NCBI GenBank assembly: GCA_011009095.1
Contig: VTPC01090903.1
Coordinates: 136,211 to 200,210, forward strand
Length of the DNA: 64,000 bases
Source of the DNA: Ignelater luminosus
Taxonomy: Eukaryota; Arthropoda; Insecta; Coleoptera; Elateridae
Direction of reading: 5' to 3'
This document shows positions 11,241 to 22,257 of the stretch, piece after piece; the first letter of the stretch is position 1; each line of letters opens with the position of its first letter. The notes under the pieces were generated by a model. The model saw only the letters and a program-made list of their open reading frames with translations. It searched no databases and was not told the DNA's origin. A program made the translations under genes and the position numbers.

Positions 11241-12803
11241 ATGTACATTTACAAATTTTTGTACTGGAAAATCCATTTACCATCCACACCATTAAGGGCG
11301 ATTTAAGGAGGGTACAACCACTTTTTAAAAAATATGCGATGTCACTGCAGAAGGTTTTGTTGTTTTCATAATCTGCACGTAATTTAGCATCTTAATCATC
11401 AAATGCATCGTTATCCAGTAGAATTGAGTTTCACAAGTTTTCGTCGTTGATCATGCATCAGTTTCAGTACCTCAGGAATAATTAAGACTTAGAATCGTAT
11501 GTTACTTTGCATTTGCAATCATGCAGAATTTTCTTCTTCATATGCATCTCAAGTTATTCCGAGATACCGAAAAGCAAAAAATCCGACATTGAACAATGAG
11601 TATGGTAAGTTTCTCAGAACTCAATTTTACTGGAAAACGATGCAGCTTATGCCAACAGTATGGGGCTTGTTGTAGTAACCTATAAAATCTTTCATTTTTG
11701 GCTATTGAAAAAATTAAGTTCTAGTGATTTTGAGACAGCATGTTTTCTGAAAAAGCGCAGTTTTATATCAATAGATTTTCAGATATTATTTTGTAGTTAC
11801 TGTTCTTGAATCACTTTAACTCACCGCGTGGATGATACATCATGACCCAAGTAATTTAAACAAGATTTTTATTTTCTTAGTCTTCTTGCGGTAAAAAGCC
11901 GAAATTATGGATTGACAGAAAAACTTTTGATGGCTGACACCGATTAGTATTTTTAGATTTTATTTGCCACCTCTTTATGGTGTTACGGTGTTTTAAATTT
12001 AAAGCACATTTTTCTACCGTATAGTGGTTTATTTCATTATTATTTTGCTTTAAATGTTCAAATTTGCAAGCTCGAAATCAACAATATGCATAGAATTGAG
12101 TCACATAGAGAATAACAGCTTTCAACTCTACCACTCTCAATTCAAGTAAAACGTTAAAGCTCGGAACCGCAGCGACCCTAAGTAAACTTGATAGAAATAG
12201 GTCCATTTTCAATTATGACCGAAGTGAGCCAAGTGACTCAGTTGAGCCGGTTTGGTGAATCGACTCAGTTGGATGAGTTAGAGCCCAGTGAGTTACTAAG
12301 AGTTAGTAAGTATTAGAAATCTTATTTGCCCGCCCAAGCTTTTGCTTCTGATTACGGCCTTGATGATACCCACTAATTCTTTCTATTACGTACATAATTT
12401 AAATGAACATCTTACTAGTTACATAAATGACTTCCGATATATTGACGTGAAAAAATAATTAAAGAAAGCATAAAATGATGAGGAATATTTTGGTTACTCT
12501 TTATCAAAGTGTAATTAGACACTTAAGTATGGTATACTGCCTCTTAGGCTGCTGATAGTAGAGGTTTATTTTATGTCTTTATTTTAGCGGCACGGTCATA
12601 TCTCTTGTAACTACGGGAAGCCACTTTTTAAAACTTTTTAAATGTGTTTTCGTTATATTAATACTTGTTAGTTCTTGCGCTTCTAGATAAATTGAATCTA
12701 AATGAAAAATCAAGCTGAAACTACTACGTACTAAAAAATCAAATTTAAATTTACCTTTTTGTTTGCTTTCTAAGCTGCACTCAATGAAATAAGGATTATA
12801 TAT
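11241..12803. other. Gene-free stretch with a MITE scrap at its 3' part
   Basis: No gene is visible. At about 12327-12363 the sequence TATTTGCCCGCCCAAGCTTT followed by TTGCTTCTGATTACGGCCT closely matches the right end of the small inverted-repeat element at 29836-29998, so it is a truncated copy of that family. Near 12220-12310, short GAGT/GACTCAGTTGAG-like motifs recur without forming a regular array. Confidence 0.5.
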
Positions 12804-12978
12804 AGTGGAACTTCTATAACTCGTAATCCAAGGGGCGCGATTATTAGTTCAAGTTATAGAAAATACGAGTTACGAAATATTACGTGTAATTAGTATACGA
12901 AGTGCAAAGATTCGCAATAAATTTCGAATTGAAGAGATTTTTGAGTTACAGAAGTTCGACTTATGGGAGTTCCAATGT
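12804..12978. mobile_element. MITE with GGAACTTCTATAACTCG-type ends
   Basis: The left end GTGGAACTTCTATAACTCG (12805-12823) is mirrored imperfectly at the right by GAGTTACAGAAGTTCGAC and then TTATGGGAGTTCCAATG (ending about 12978). Both ends are flanked by TA. The interior repeats the same theme, with GTTATAGAAAATACGAGTTACG in the middle, so the element is a nested set of imperfect inverted repeats. Size and TA flanks fit a non-autonomous Tc1/mariner-type element; no transposase is present. A 62-codon open frame overlapping it (12902-13090) is not gene-like. Confidence 0.55.
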
Positions 12979-13939
12979 AATTTTTAACTTTTTATCTGCC
13001 TGGGGATATTACTTTTCTCCATTGAATACTGTTAATGATGCAAAAAGATGTAAAAAACTAGTACATCACCAACATACAGAGTGTACGTAAACAACACTAA
13101 CAAATTGATAGGTGGTAGCTTGATATGTAATTTTTCCAAATGGAACATGTAGTTGATTTGCTATTGTTAAAAAGTCATAAAGTTTTAAAATTGGAATGTA
13201 AAGTAGTCTGCACAATCCTTCAACATTCCATAGTATGTTGTAGTTCTTGACTCATTATCGAAGGTTTTCGGAGATACGATGCTTGAGAATTTAGTTTCAA
13301 ATTACATTTGCATTGATGTCGCTCAATTAGACACAAGTAAAAATCGAAATAATCACCTTACACCTGAACGAAAGTCAACACATGACCATTAATTATGATT
13401 TATGTACATGTGAAAGTAAAGTCAAACAAAAAACTAAAATTAATAATTTAATAGCTACACTAAAAATAGTAATAATCAATACATAGTATATCCAAATACT
13501 ACAGACAACGTACTAGGATCTACATTAATAGAAATGAAATATTCATTTTAAGACAAAATTTAAAAATGTAATTATAACCTTCCAAAGCAACAGTACAATC
13601 AACTCTGGCTTATCTTCACTTACTTTACTTTAAAGGGGTTACAACACTCAATAATGTACCCTTACTTTATTGTAAGAAAAGAATTCATCGTCTGTGACTT
13701 TGCTATTATTATTTTAGTTTTTTATTGTTTATTTTAGCGTCAGCAAAATTTGCTTTATGGGTGGTAACTGATCTGCTCGTGTATATTAGTAACGCCAAGC
13801 TATTTTCGTTTTAAAACTTTAAGTCTTTGTGCCTAAGCACCTTGAACGCATCCTTGTCTAAACAATTTTCTCCTTTTTCCATGTTCTACCTATCATTTAA
13901 ATTAATGCCAGTAGTTTACTAACATCTTGTATATTTCAT
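12979..13939. other. AT-rich stretch without recognisable genes
   Basis: I see nothing beyond simple AT-rich sequence. Frames are short and show no motifs. Confidence 0.5.
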
Positions 13940-15350
13940 AGCTCCGAAATAGGTTGTCATATCAACATGAAGTTTTAGTTGTCGGTAGTGGTAGAGGAGT
14001 GGTTTTTAAATGATGCGGACATTACAAATCGTCTTTTGTTTTTTTTACTGAATCTTCTATATCTTATAAACGGGTTGCCGTATTGATAGTGGTAGGGGAA
14101 AGACTTTTAAAAGAACTGGAAAGCATAGTTCATCTTTTGTTTGTTTTTGGAAAAGAAATAAAAGGTACTTTCTTAATTTATATTTCTCTACCGGTTTCGA
14201 CACAATATGTCATCTTTAGGAGAACAATTGTCTTAGTAGCTAATTTGTTACGTTCATTTTTTTATGAACCTAACATGGGTCCTTATCCTCGCTGACTCCG
14301 GTTATCTTCACCGGTTGTCATTTACTAACTTTAATCCATTTCACCGTTCTTATAAAAATTCTTACGAAAATATATACTTATAGACCACCTTATATATCAT
14401 TGAAATGAAATTTCTAATAAATTTGTTGGTATTAAATTTATGTTGCACATGGGAATTTTCTTTGTATTAAAAATCTTATGAATTATTTCGTTGTAATTAC
14501 TCTGGGATGACCAGGATTGATCTTATTTTGTTATCTATAGTTATCTCTAGTTGCCAGATGCATTTTAAGCAACTTCTTTTGCTTTTGTAGAATTAATTTC
14601 TGCTTGTTTGTATGATTTCCTTCGTTTAATAGTTCTGTTTGACATTTATTTGTTTCCAGCTATTTAACCGAGTTTATCTTTTATCGCTCCGTCAGCTATT
14701 GAGTAACTATTAGATTCAGGATTGATTGTATCAGTTTTGGTTAATTTAGGGCTATTTGCAGGCAAATTTGTCTGAGATTTTGATACAGTAGCCTTCTCTC
14801 TAAATTGTATCATTTTTTAAATTTTTCTTAATAGTATTAAATTATCTTAATAATTGGCGCCCATTCATTTGCTAATTTTTTATTTAGGCTTGGATTTGCT
14901 ATTATGTAGTATTTATTTCAAGATCCTAATTGTAGATTCTATACTAAATAATTTTATGATATATTTTGATGATTTTCTTGGTGGCATAATATATGATATA
15001 TCTATGTACATATTTTTTTTGAATTGTCATCAATAGAATTGCATACAATTTATTGTGTTGTCTAGTTATTTGACCTGCCCCTCTCATTCGCCCACGATCC
15101 AAGGCCCCGACTGTGGTTGGTTGGGCAGACCCTAAGAAGGTCTTTAAATATAAGTAGCTGTAACGCGAGGTTACGTTACAAGTTAAATATATATATATGG
15201 GGAAGTAATTTTTCCATTCTATTATTTTGTTTTTTTGACAAATATTCTCCATCTCTGAGAGGGGTTATCGTATCAAGATAGCTATTGATAGTGGTAGGGG
15301 CACTCAAGCCACCCGAGCATCATCAATAGTTTTTTGTTTTTCTTTTTGTC
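13940..15350. repeat. Region with three copies of a dispersed unit
   Basis: Three related units appear at about 13940-14048, 14060-14148 and 15250-15346. Each has a GGTTRYCRTAT-like start, a TGATAGTGGTAGGGG or TCGGTAGTGGTAGAGG core and a T-rich tail containing TTTTGTTTTT. Between them, at about 14185-14230, lies TCTCTACCGGTTTCGACACA, a motif echoed near 3228. A GC-richer patch at 15060-15180 contains a TATA-like TTAAATATAAG. No protein motif is present. The unit probably belongs to a repeat family I cannot name. Confidence 0.45.
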
Positions 15351-16781
15351 TATCCTTTTTATATTTCTAAAGCAGATCGCACTATGGTACCGAGATGAAA
15401 ATTAGTAGAGAAAAGTCATCTCATAGTCTCAGCCTTTAACATGTTCTTTTCGGTGGTTTAAAGTGAGGCTCTGCCTTCGATCAAGCCATCCGTGAGGGCA
15501 CTTTGCTTAGCTTTACCCTATATTAACCTTTTTAAATCATCTGTGCTTTAACATGGATCAACCTTAGAGGTCACTGTGTTTGCTCCAGCGCACCTGACTT
15601 TCTGTTGATAGTTCAATCTATATTATTGAATTAAAAATATTTATGTTCGTCTGTTTTGTATCTGAAATAAGAACTACAACAATTGAGATGTGTTTATTTA
15701 CTGAGTTAATTCAATTCAAATCAGACGTTTTGTGCCATAACTTTTGATAAAAGATTGCCATTATTATTTTGTTCCCACTCTAGATAATCGAGTTAATTCT
15801 GTAATCTAATCTTCCCCCTCCATAGATGGATTGTGTAACGGTAAGTTACTTTTCATGACATAAAATCCTGTTAAAAATCAATTAAATTAGGTTGGTATGG
15901 AAACAACAAAAACATTGTATATTCGCATCTTTGATTTTGTTGAATCGATTTTCGTAGATTATTATTGTGAATTTAATATTTGGTTTGCTCAATTATTAAA
16001 TTGAACTAGAAATCGTGTATTTTTTAGGATTTCTCATTTAAATTAGCCTTTGTAAAGAAATAGAACTTTTTGAATTCTCAATACTTCTTCTTGCGGAGTA
16101 ATCGTGAACTACGCCCGTATTTTGACGTTTTTCTAAATATTCTTTGTTTCCTTGTATAAAATTTCATTTTCGTTTAATAATTTTCTAGAATTCCTAATTC
16201 AAATTAAAAAAGTAAAATAAATGTCGAAAATCATCAATCACCTTTCTAAATTAAACTTTACAGGTTAAATCACTTTCATATTTTGAATTTAGCGGGTAAT
16301 TGGATTGCGGTTTTTTAGGTTTGTCATTGACCTCGTGATCTCGGTGTAAAGTTAGTTATTTCAAGCAACAGATTGTTGTGATTTTTTAATGTCTTTTTGA
16401 TATAATTCACCCTTAAGGCGCGAGTTTTAGTGGGAATTTTTTTGTCGTAAAATTCCATTGTTTTATATTGTTCGTCGACTTTGTATATTTGGTTGTCTTA
16501 CATTGTCCTCTAAAGTTTGGGCGAGGAATACTGCCGAAGGCGAAGTGCAAAAAACTCCAAAAAATCAAAAAACTTTGGGAGTGAACCAAATAGAATTTGG
16601 ATAATTACAATATATGGATTTGGGCGCGGTCTAGTAATCAGACAACTCGTTTGAGCTGCGTATTTAAAAGGACAATATGGTGTAATAATACTGGAATTTT
16701 CCATAGGCTTAGTCAGTTTTCAAGTTGATTTCGAATTTAACTTTGATGAGTTAGAATAAAAATTTTATAATTCCACGTAGA
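15351..16781. other. Stretch without recognisable genes
   Basis: No gene, RNA or clear repeat. Short minus-strand frames at 16510-16704 and 16737-16928 have no motifs; the latter simply reads through the hairpin described next. Confidence 0.5.
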
Positions 16782-16944
16782 GTCTGCGACATTAGTAATG
16801 AGACTCGAGAATGGATTTAAACACAATACAAACTTGAGAGAACAAGGTTTTATGCCATTATCGATCGGTGGCCTGGAACCTCGCTCTATCAAGTTTGTGT
16901 TGTGTTTAAATCCATTCTCGAGTCTCATTACTAATGTCGTAGAC
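16782..16944. repeat. Near-perfect 56 bp-arm hairpin
   Basis: Arm 16782-16837 (starts GTCTGCGACATTAGTAATG) and arm 16889-16944 are reverse complements at 54 of 56 positions. The 51-nt spacer is itself partly symmetrical (GAGAACAAGGTT against AACCTCGCTC, around a central ATCGATCG), so the whole 163 nt is close to one palindrome. It contains no coding information. It could be a small palindromic transposon, or if transcribed a long double-stranded RNA hairpin. High arm identity implies recent origin or active maintenance. Confidence 0.85.
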
Positions 16945-17639
16945 TGTACATCACTCTTTGAAATAATCTGAATTGTGGCTAAGAAGAATATTTGTTCAAT
17001 ATTAAACTGTTTTTGCTTCGTTTAAATTTTTAAATTTTTTTTTATGAACTTACAGTTTGAAACGTAGATATATGTTAGTAAAAACATAGTTAGTTGTAAA
17101 TATAAATAACTTTGATGACGTCATCTCAATCTTGAGTTTAAATAAAAAAGTTAGAACTTGAAGTTCGATGTAGTTGTTTATATAATCTTTTTTTTTGAAT
17201 TGTAATTAAACGTATTAAGTGGTTTTCTATTACTTTGGTTTTTTTAAATTTATTATTTCACCTGTATATCCCACTTTAAATTAAAGTTGTTTAACCCCCA
17301 CGACCAAAACTAGGTAAGTTCTTTCAAGCCGGATTACTATAAGTAATAAGCATTGATTTGGTGTTGTTCTTTATAATAAGTTTTTAGCTTGTTACAACTG
17401 ACATGCTTTTTTCTTATGTCTATATCTTCCTTTACTTGTCAGATATTAAGGACGGTTCATTTTTAAATAAACACACTGTGTATTTGTCCTAACAGAAAAA
17501 TGTTAAGTTTACTTTGTTTTATTACATCTTTACTAATGTGAATATAATTTTGTGTTTTACAGAACCCATAAATCTATTTTCTATTTGTGAGTGTGTTTAC
17601 ATTAGTTTCTCATATTTGTTTAAAATTACACTAGTGTTT
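16945..17639. other. AT-rich stretch without recognisable genes
   Basis: I see nothing supportable. It leads into the second mariner element, whose left terminal repeat could not be located; part of this stretch may belong to it. Confidence 0.45.
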
Positions 17640-18835
17640 TTGTTCTGTAATAAAATGACTGTTTCCAGGCGTCAGCTGACATTTCCGGTGTAAACTTTAC
17701 ATTGTTGAACATAACCTCAACCACAACATTTTGTCATTTGAGTGCGATTAGTGTTGTTTGCAGTTAATTGAAAAGTGCATACCCTAGTAAAAAATGGAAT
17801 TGACCCGTGAACAATTTCGTGCAATTATTTTTCATAACTTAATACATTATATAGCGATGACGCTCCATCCTACAGCACTGTAAAAAACTGGTATAATGAA
17901 TTCAAACGTGGCCGATGTTCACTCCAGGACGAAATAAGTGAAGGCCGTCCAAAATCTGTCGTTGTGCTTGAAAACATCGATGCTGTGCGTGAACTGATTA
18001 AACAAGATCGTCATGTGACATACCGTGAGATTGAAGCATCTTTGGGCATTAGTATGACTAGCATCAACAAGATATTACATGATCATTTGGCCGTAAAAAA
18101 ATTTGTTCCCGTTGGATCCCGCATAACCTGACCGATGCTCAAAAGAAGGCTCGCGTCGACTGGTCCATTGAAATGTTGAGAAAATTTGCGAAAGGTGCAT
18201 CAAAGGCTGTGTACAACATCTGCACAGGTGACGAATCATGGATCTACGCATATGACCCCGAAACAAAACAGCAATCAACTGTGTGGGTCTTTCAAGACGA
18301 GCCAAATCCAACAAAAGTTGTTCCCGGAAGAAGCACATCGAAGCAAATGGTTGCCTCTTTCTTTGGCATTACCGGTCATGTGGCAACAGTGGCGTTAGAG
18401 CAACGTAAGACGGTCAACTCTGAATGGTACACGACCATTTGTTTGCCAGAAGTCATTGGAGAAATTCGGAAAACTTCAAAGAAGAAGCGAATCATTCTTC
18501 ATCATGACAATGCAAGCTCTCACACCGCTGCTCAAAAAATTGAATATTTAACCAGCCAGAAGGTCGAGTTGATGGGCCATCCACCATACAGCCCTGATTT
18601 GGCACCCAATGACTTATTTTTATTCCCGTACATCAAAAACAAACTGCGTGGTCAACGAGTTTCAACACCAGAAGAAGCCGTTTTTTGTTTCAAAACGCCT
18701 CAAACAGAGTGGAAAAAGTGCTTCGAAAATTGGTTCAAACGCATGGAAAAGTGTATCAATCTTAATGGAGAATATTTTGAAAAACAATAAAACTAGTTTT
18801 GATCATAAATACTTGTTTTTTCATTGTTAGGCCAG
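17640..18835 (+). mobile_element. Second mariner-like element, ends eroded
   Basis: About 1.2 kb holding one degenerate mariner transposase frame, preceded by a leader containing GTTGAACATAACCTCAACC. The right end after the stop codon has AGGCCAGAAATATAAATAGC, which looks like a mariner terminal repeat. I could not find its complement on the left, so the left end is probably truncated or too diverged, and the stated start is approximate. It belongs to a different lineage from the element at 9957: the protein differs throughout. Confidence 0.8.
17794..18790 (+). pseudogene. Mariner-family transposase, broken
   Basis: Starts at ATG 17794 with MELTREQFRAIIFHN, then loses the frame and about 20 residues of the first helix-turn-helix. 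It resumes near 17856 with DDAPSYSTVKNWYNEFKRG and runs through GRPKSVVVLENIDAVRELI and REIEASLGISMTSINKIL. A one-base loss in the A run at 18095-18101 (7 A where 8 keep the frame) shifts it at VKK. The next frame gives WIPHNLTDAQKKARVDW, TGDESWIYAYDPETKQQ (first Asp), ILHHDNASSHTA (second Asp) and YSPDLAPNDLFLFP (third Asp, 34 residues on). It ends NWFKRMEKCINLNGEYFEKQ and TAA at 18788-18790. About five residues appear missing in frame before TEWKKCFENW. The catalytic triad survives but the protein cannot be made intact. Confidence 0.92.
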
Positions 18836-21386
18836 AAATATAAATAGCAACTCTCGTATACCTATTGTTTTGCTTTTAAAACCCAAAGGCATGAGATTTT
18901 CTTTTTTTACCGCCAACCGTTCCATTGTAAACATTTTCAATTTACAGTGTATTTGATCGAGGAAATTCGTCCCACACTCTAGTATGTACACATAGTTTTA
19001 AAACCGCGCAAAATTGTTCATACCGCAATCGTTTAAAACATTGTTTACTGTATTCTAAGTGAAAATTTAAAAGCAATCACATGCTCGTGTAAAATTTTAG
19101 ATTGAAAAGTTGCTATTTGTATATTTGATTAAAGAACACATTTGAAAACCTCTTTGAAAATAATGGGAATAATGATTCTTATAGTTAGGATTGTCTTCTT
19201 AGTTTGAAGGAAAATCAAAAGGAAGTTATTATATATATTCTCCATTTTCATACAAAACGAATCTGAAGAAACGTATTTAAATCAGTTAGAAAACACCTAC
19301 TAAATTACCGTTTGTTGTTTTATAATATTGTTATAGTATTATCATTATTATTATTATCATTACGAGATTAGAAATTCGAGTGGAAAATATCCTTTAAGCA
19401 CAGCCCGATATTCGAAACTTTATCTATACCGTAAAAGCAAGCTGTGTTTGCTTATCCTTCAGTTTTCACGAGAGACGAAGGACAAGGGCTCTAGAAATAC
19501 CCCGTTTCTTAACAAGCGTATACACTTGGAGTTCTTCAATCAATACAAGAATTTCCACAAATGTCGTCTTTTATGAAATTTAAATTTTAAATATTTTTCA
19601 ATATGCCCTGCTTTCGTAATGTTAATACTTCGTGAAGTAGTTGTGCTCTCCCTTTCTATTTTGTTATGAAATTGATTTAGGAAAGCGAAGTAAGAGTGAA
19701 TATTTAATTAAACTTTATTTGAATATTGTTTTCTCCTTTTCAGAAAATTCATTGATAGCATTCTCAAATCAATACATACTATTATGTTTAGATAATGTAC
19801 ATCGAGGTAAATAAAAATGTTTTTAAAACCTTTCCAGTAATGTTCTTGCTTAAAAAAATTAATGGAAACTGCGAGGCTCTATTACAATAGCTTCATTACA
19901 TATACAACAAAGAAATAAAAGAAAACAAAGTTTCTACACTAGGATACCTTTTCAATGCATAAAGATAAAAGCAAACCTCTCAGAGTAGGTTTAGATGTTT
20001 TAAAGTAGGATAAAAAACGTATATTTCCGTGATCGTCGTTTGTTTTCCTTTTGAAGATATATTGTACGTATAAGGTGTCAATTTTATTATTGTAAACTTC
20101 AACCTTTACTAATAGACCGTACGCTTTCCAAACATTAAACCTTATGGAAAATCGAAAAACGTCAAAACAAATATTAAATGAAATTCTTGTAGCGTTTTGA
20201 TTAATCTTTAAATATTTTCTGTTATCTAATATATTGTGTACATCTTAATTTGTAGTAACATTTTGTTTCTAGGAGGAAAGAGAGTTACTTAAGGTATGTT
20301 TATGTATTCGTTTAAATAATTTAATTGCACTAGTATCTATTTGAGATTCCATCTAACAAAATACAGCAGACGTAACATGCATTTGTTCACATTGTTGAAC
20401 CTATTCCAAGACTATCATTTTATGCATCTTTTATTTCCTTTTCCAGCATTCTTCTGTTATCGATTCGTTTTTAAAAGGCGACAGTTTTATTTTGTATGGA
20501 CCACTATAACGTTTTTAATGGTGGTTTAGCGTTTTTCTTTTCCTTTTGTGAATACTTATCTTTAGCAATTTCTTTAACAATCTTCACGAGTTGCATTTTC
20601 AAACTTGTTAACTTCTCATGTGATCGTTTTACAGATTTTCGAGAAAGCGTATAATCTTCTTTAAACTATACCAGTATACAATTTCGAATCTTTGTTTTAT
20701 TTATTTTCTAGATAAAAATGTGTAGATTTGTTAAATACGCAACATCATAATGTAAATAGATGAAATATGAATATCTCTGAAACAAAAATTCTTGTTAAGA
20801 TTGTTTTGCACTCTTAATGTCCAAAAAAGTTTTCTAGAGCTTGAAAATGCCGAAAGCTGCTAGTTAAGTGGTGATTCAACACTGTATCAGAAGGAACCAA
20901 CATAAACTAACTATATCGAATGATAAAATGATTTTAATTTTCTGAACAAAATTTGAAAAAACTTAGTATACTTCATCAAAGACAAAAAAAATATAGAAAA
21001 ATTAAGAAAGGCGTTTTAATTTGCAGGTTGCCATTAAACTGCAAAGAATCTCAGTTGGTGATTGTGGAAGAAACGCAGCCACGATTAGTTTCTCTTATTG
21101 CTCATAATTTAATATACCCTTCCAAATTGAGAAAGCTTTTCAAAAAGTGTTTAAAAAACTATCTAACACTTAAAATTAGGGAAAACCACCAAACGCTTTG
21201 TTGGTCTCAGAATAAGGAATGAGGTTTGTTTAAATCATCTTTGAAGTGTTAAATTCATTAAAAATGCTATCAAAAGTTACTTAAGTATGTCTTCTATAAT
21301 GCTAAATTTTATTGGGAGACAGTGATCTCTTCAAAAGTTTGAAAAACGCTACAGGGACAACACAATGTTTAATTGAATGTGCTAAA
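18836..21386. other. AT-rich stretch, one short ATT-type microsatellite
   Basis: No gene recognised across 2.5 kb. An imperfect ATT/ATC microsatellite lies at about 19331-19361. Frames at 20341-20529 and 20953-21222 lack motifs. Confidence 0.5.
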
Positions 21387-21706
21387 TATAGTGTGTCCAC
21401 ATTTTGATGCTCACTATTGGGATCTCGGAAATTGTAAGAGATACGAAGTCGGGAGTAAATTCTCTAAAACATCCTCTGCTGTTCTTTTCTATCTTTGCTC
21501 GTTCTTGAGATATGTTACTTTTAAAAAAATAAGATAATTTCGTTTTTAGCAAATATCTAGTAAGCCGTGAACTTTCTTGAAAAAACAAAAGCATAAGTAA
21601 ACTGATCTCCAAAATAGCCAAAATTCTTCTAATTTAACCGACTTCGTATCTCTTACAATTTCCGAGATCCCAATAGTGAGCATCGAAATGTGGACACACT
21701 GTATAT
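21387..21706. mobile_element. 320 bp inverted-repeat MITE (GTGTGTCCAC ends)
   Basis: The left arm at about 21389-21452 (GTGTGTCCACATTTTGATGC onward) is repeated in inverse at 21638-21702, ending GTGGACACACTG. The arms are about 65 bp, near-identical. Both ends are flanked by TATA, as expected for a Tc1/mariner-type TA target. The 185 bp centre is unique AT-rich sequence with no transposase motif, so the element is non-autonomous. It directly abuts the left end of the larger element starting near 21707. Confidence 0.85.
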
Positions 21707-22257
21707 ACAGTGCGAACGCCGGCTGCAGAACGCTTTAAATAAAAGACTCTCTATGCATCTGAAGCTAAAATCCTCGGATACATCAACCTTTTATTTTTTT
21801 TTACCCCCACCCTTAACCCCAATGAGATCATCAATTTTCTTTTTAACGGCAACCCCTATTTTCATTACAGATTTTGATTCTCTTAAAAATTCTGCGTCTG
21901 ACAAGCTTACAATTATGTCAGTGGTGTAACTACAAGCTGATTTATTCCATATAAAACAGTTTTAAATATTACACACAGAAACAAAATAACAATTACATAA
22001 AAATATCAAACTACAAAACATTAGAACTATCAAATTAAAAAATTTGAAAAAAATTAACTAGCAAACCCAGATATGCTTGATGTCCTATATTTAGGGCGAT
22101 ATTTAAATTTGCCGCTCACAGGGATGAGTGAGTGGAACATAAAGTAAGTGTTTTTCACATAGCTGTTAAAAGGTGCTCTTGACCTGTGAATGCTAATTTG
22201 TAAATTTGAATTCCACAGTAGAATATTCTAAACAATATTTGTTAATCGTTTGTGTGC

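Noticed and set aside
15054..15240. Possible solo LTR (TGTGTTG...GACA) with TATA-like motif
   Set aside because: No matching target-site duplication at the flanks and no second copy.
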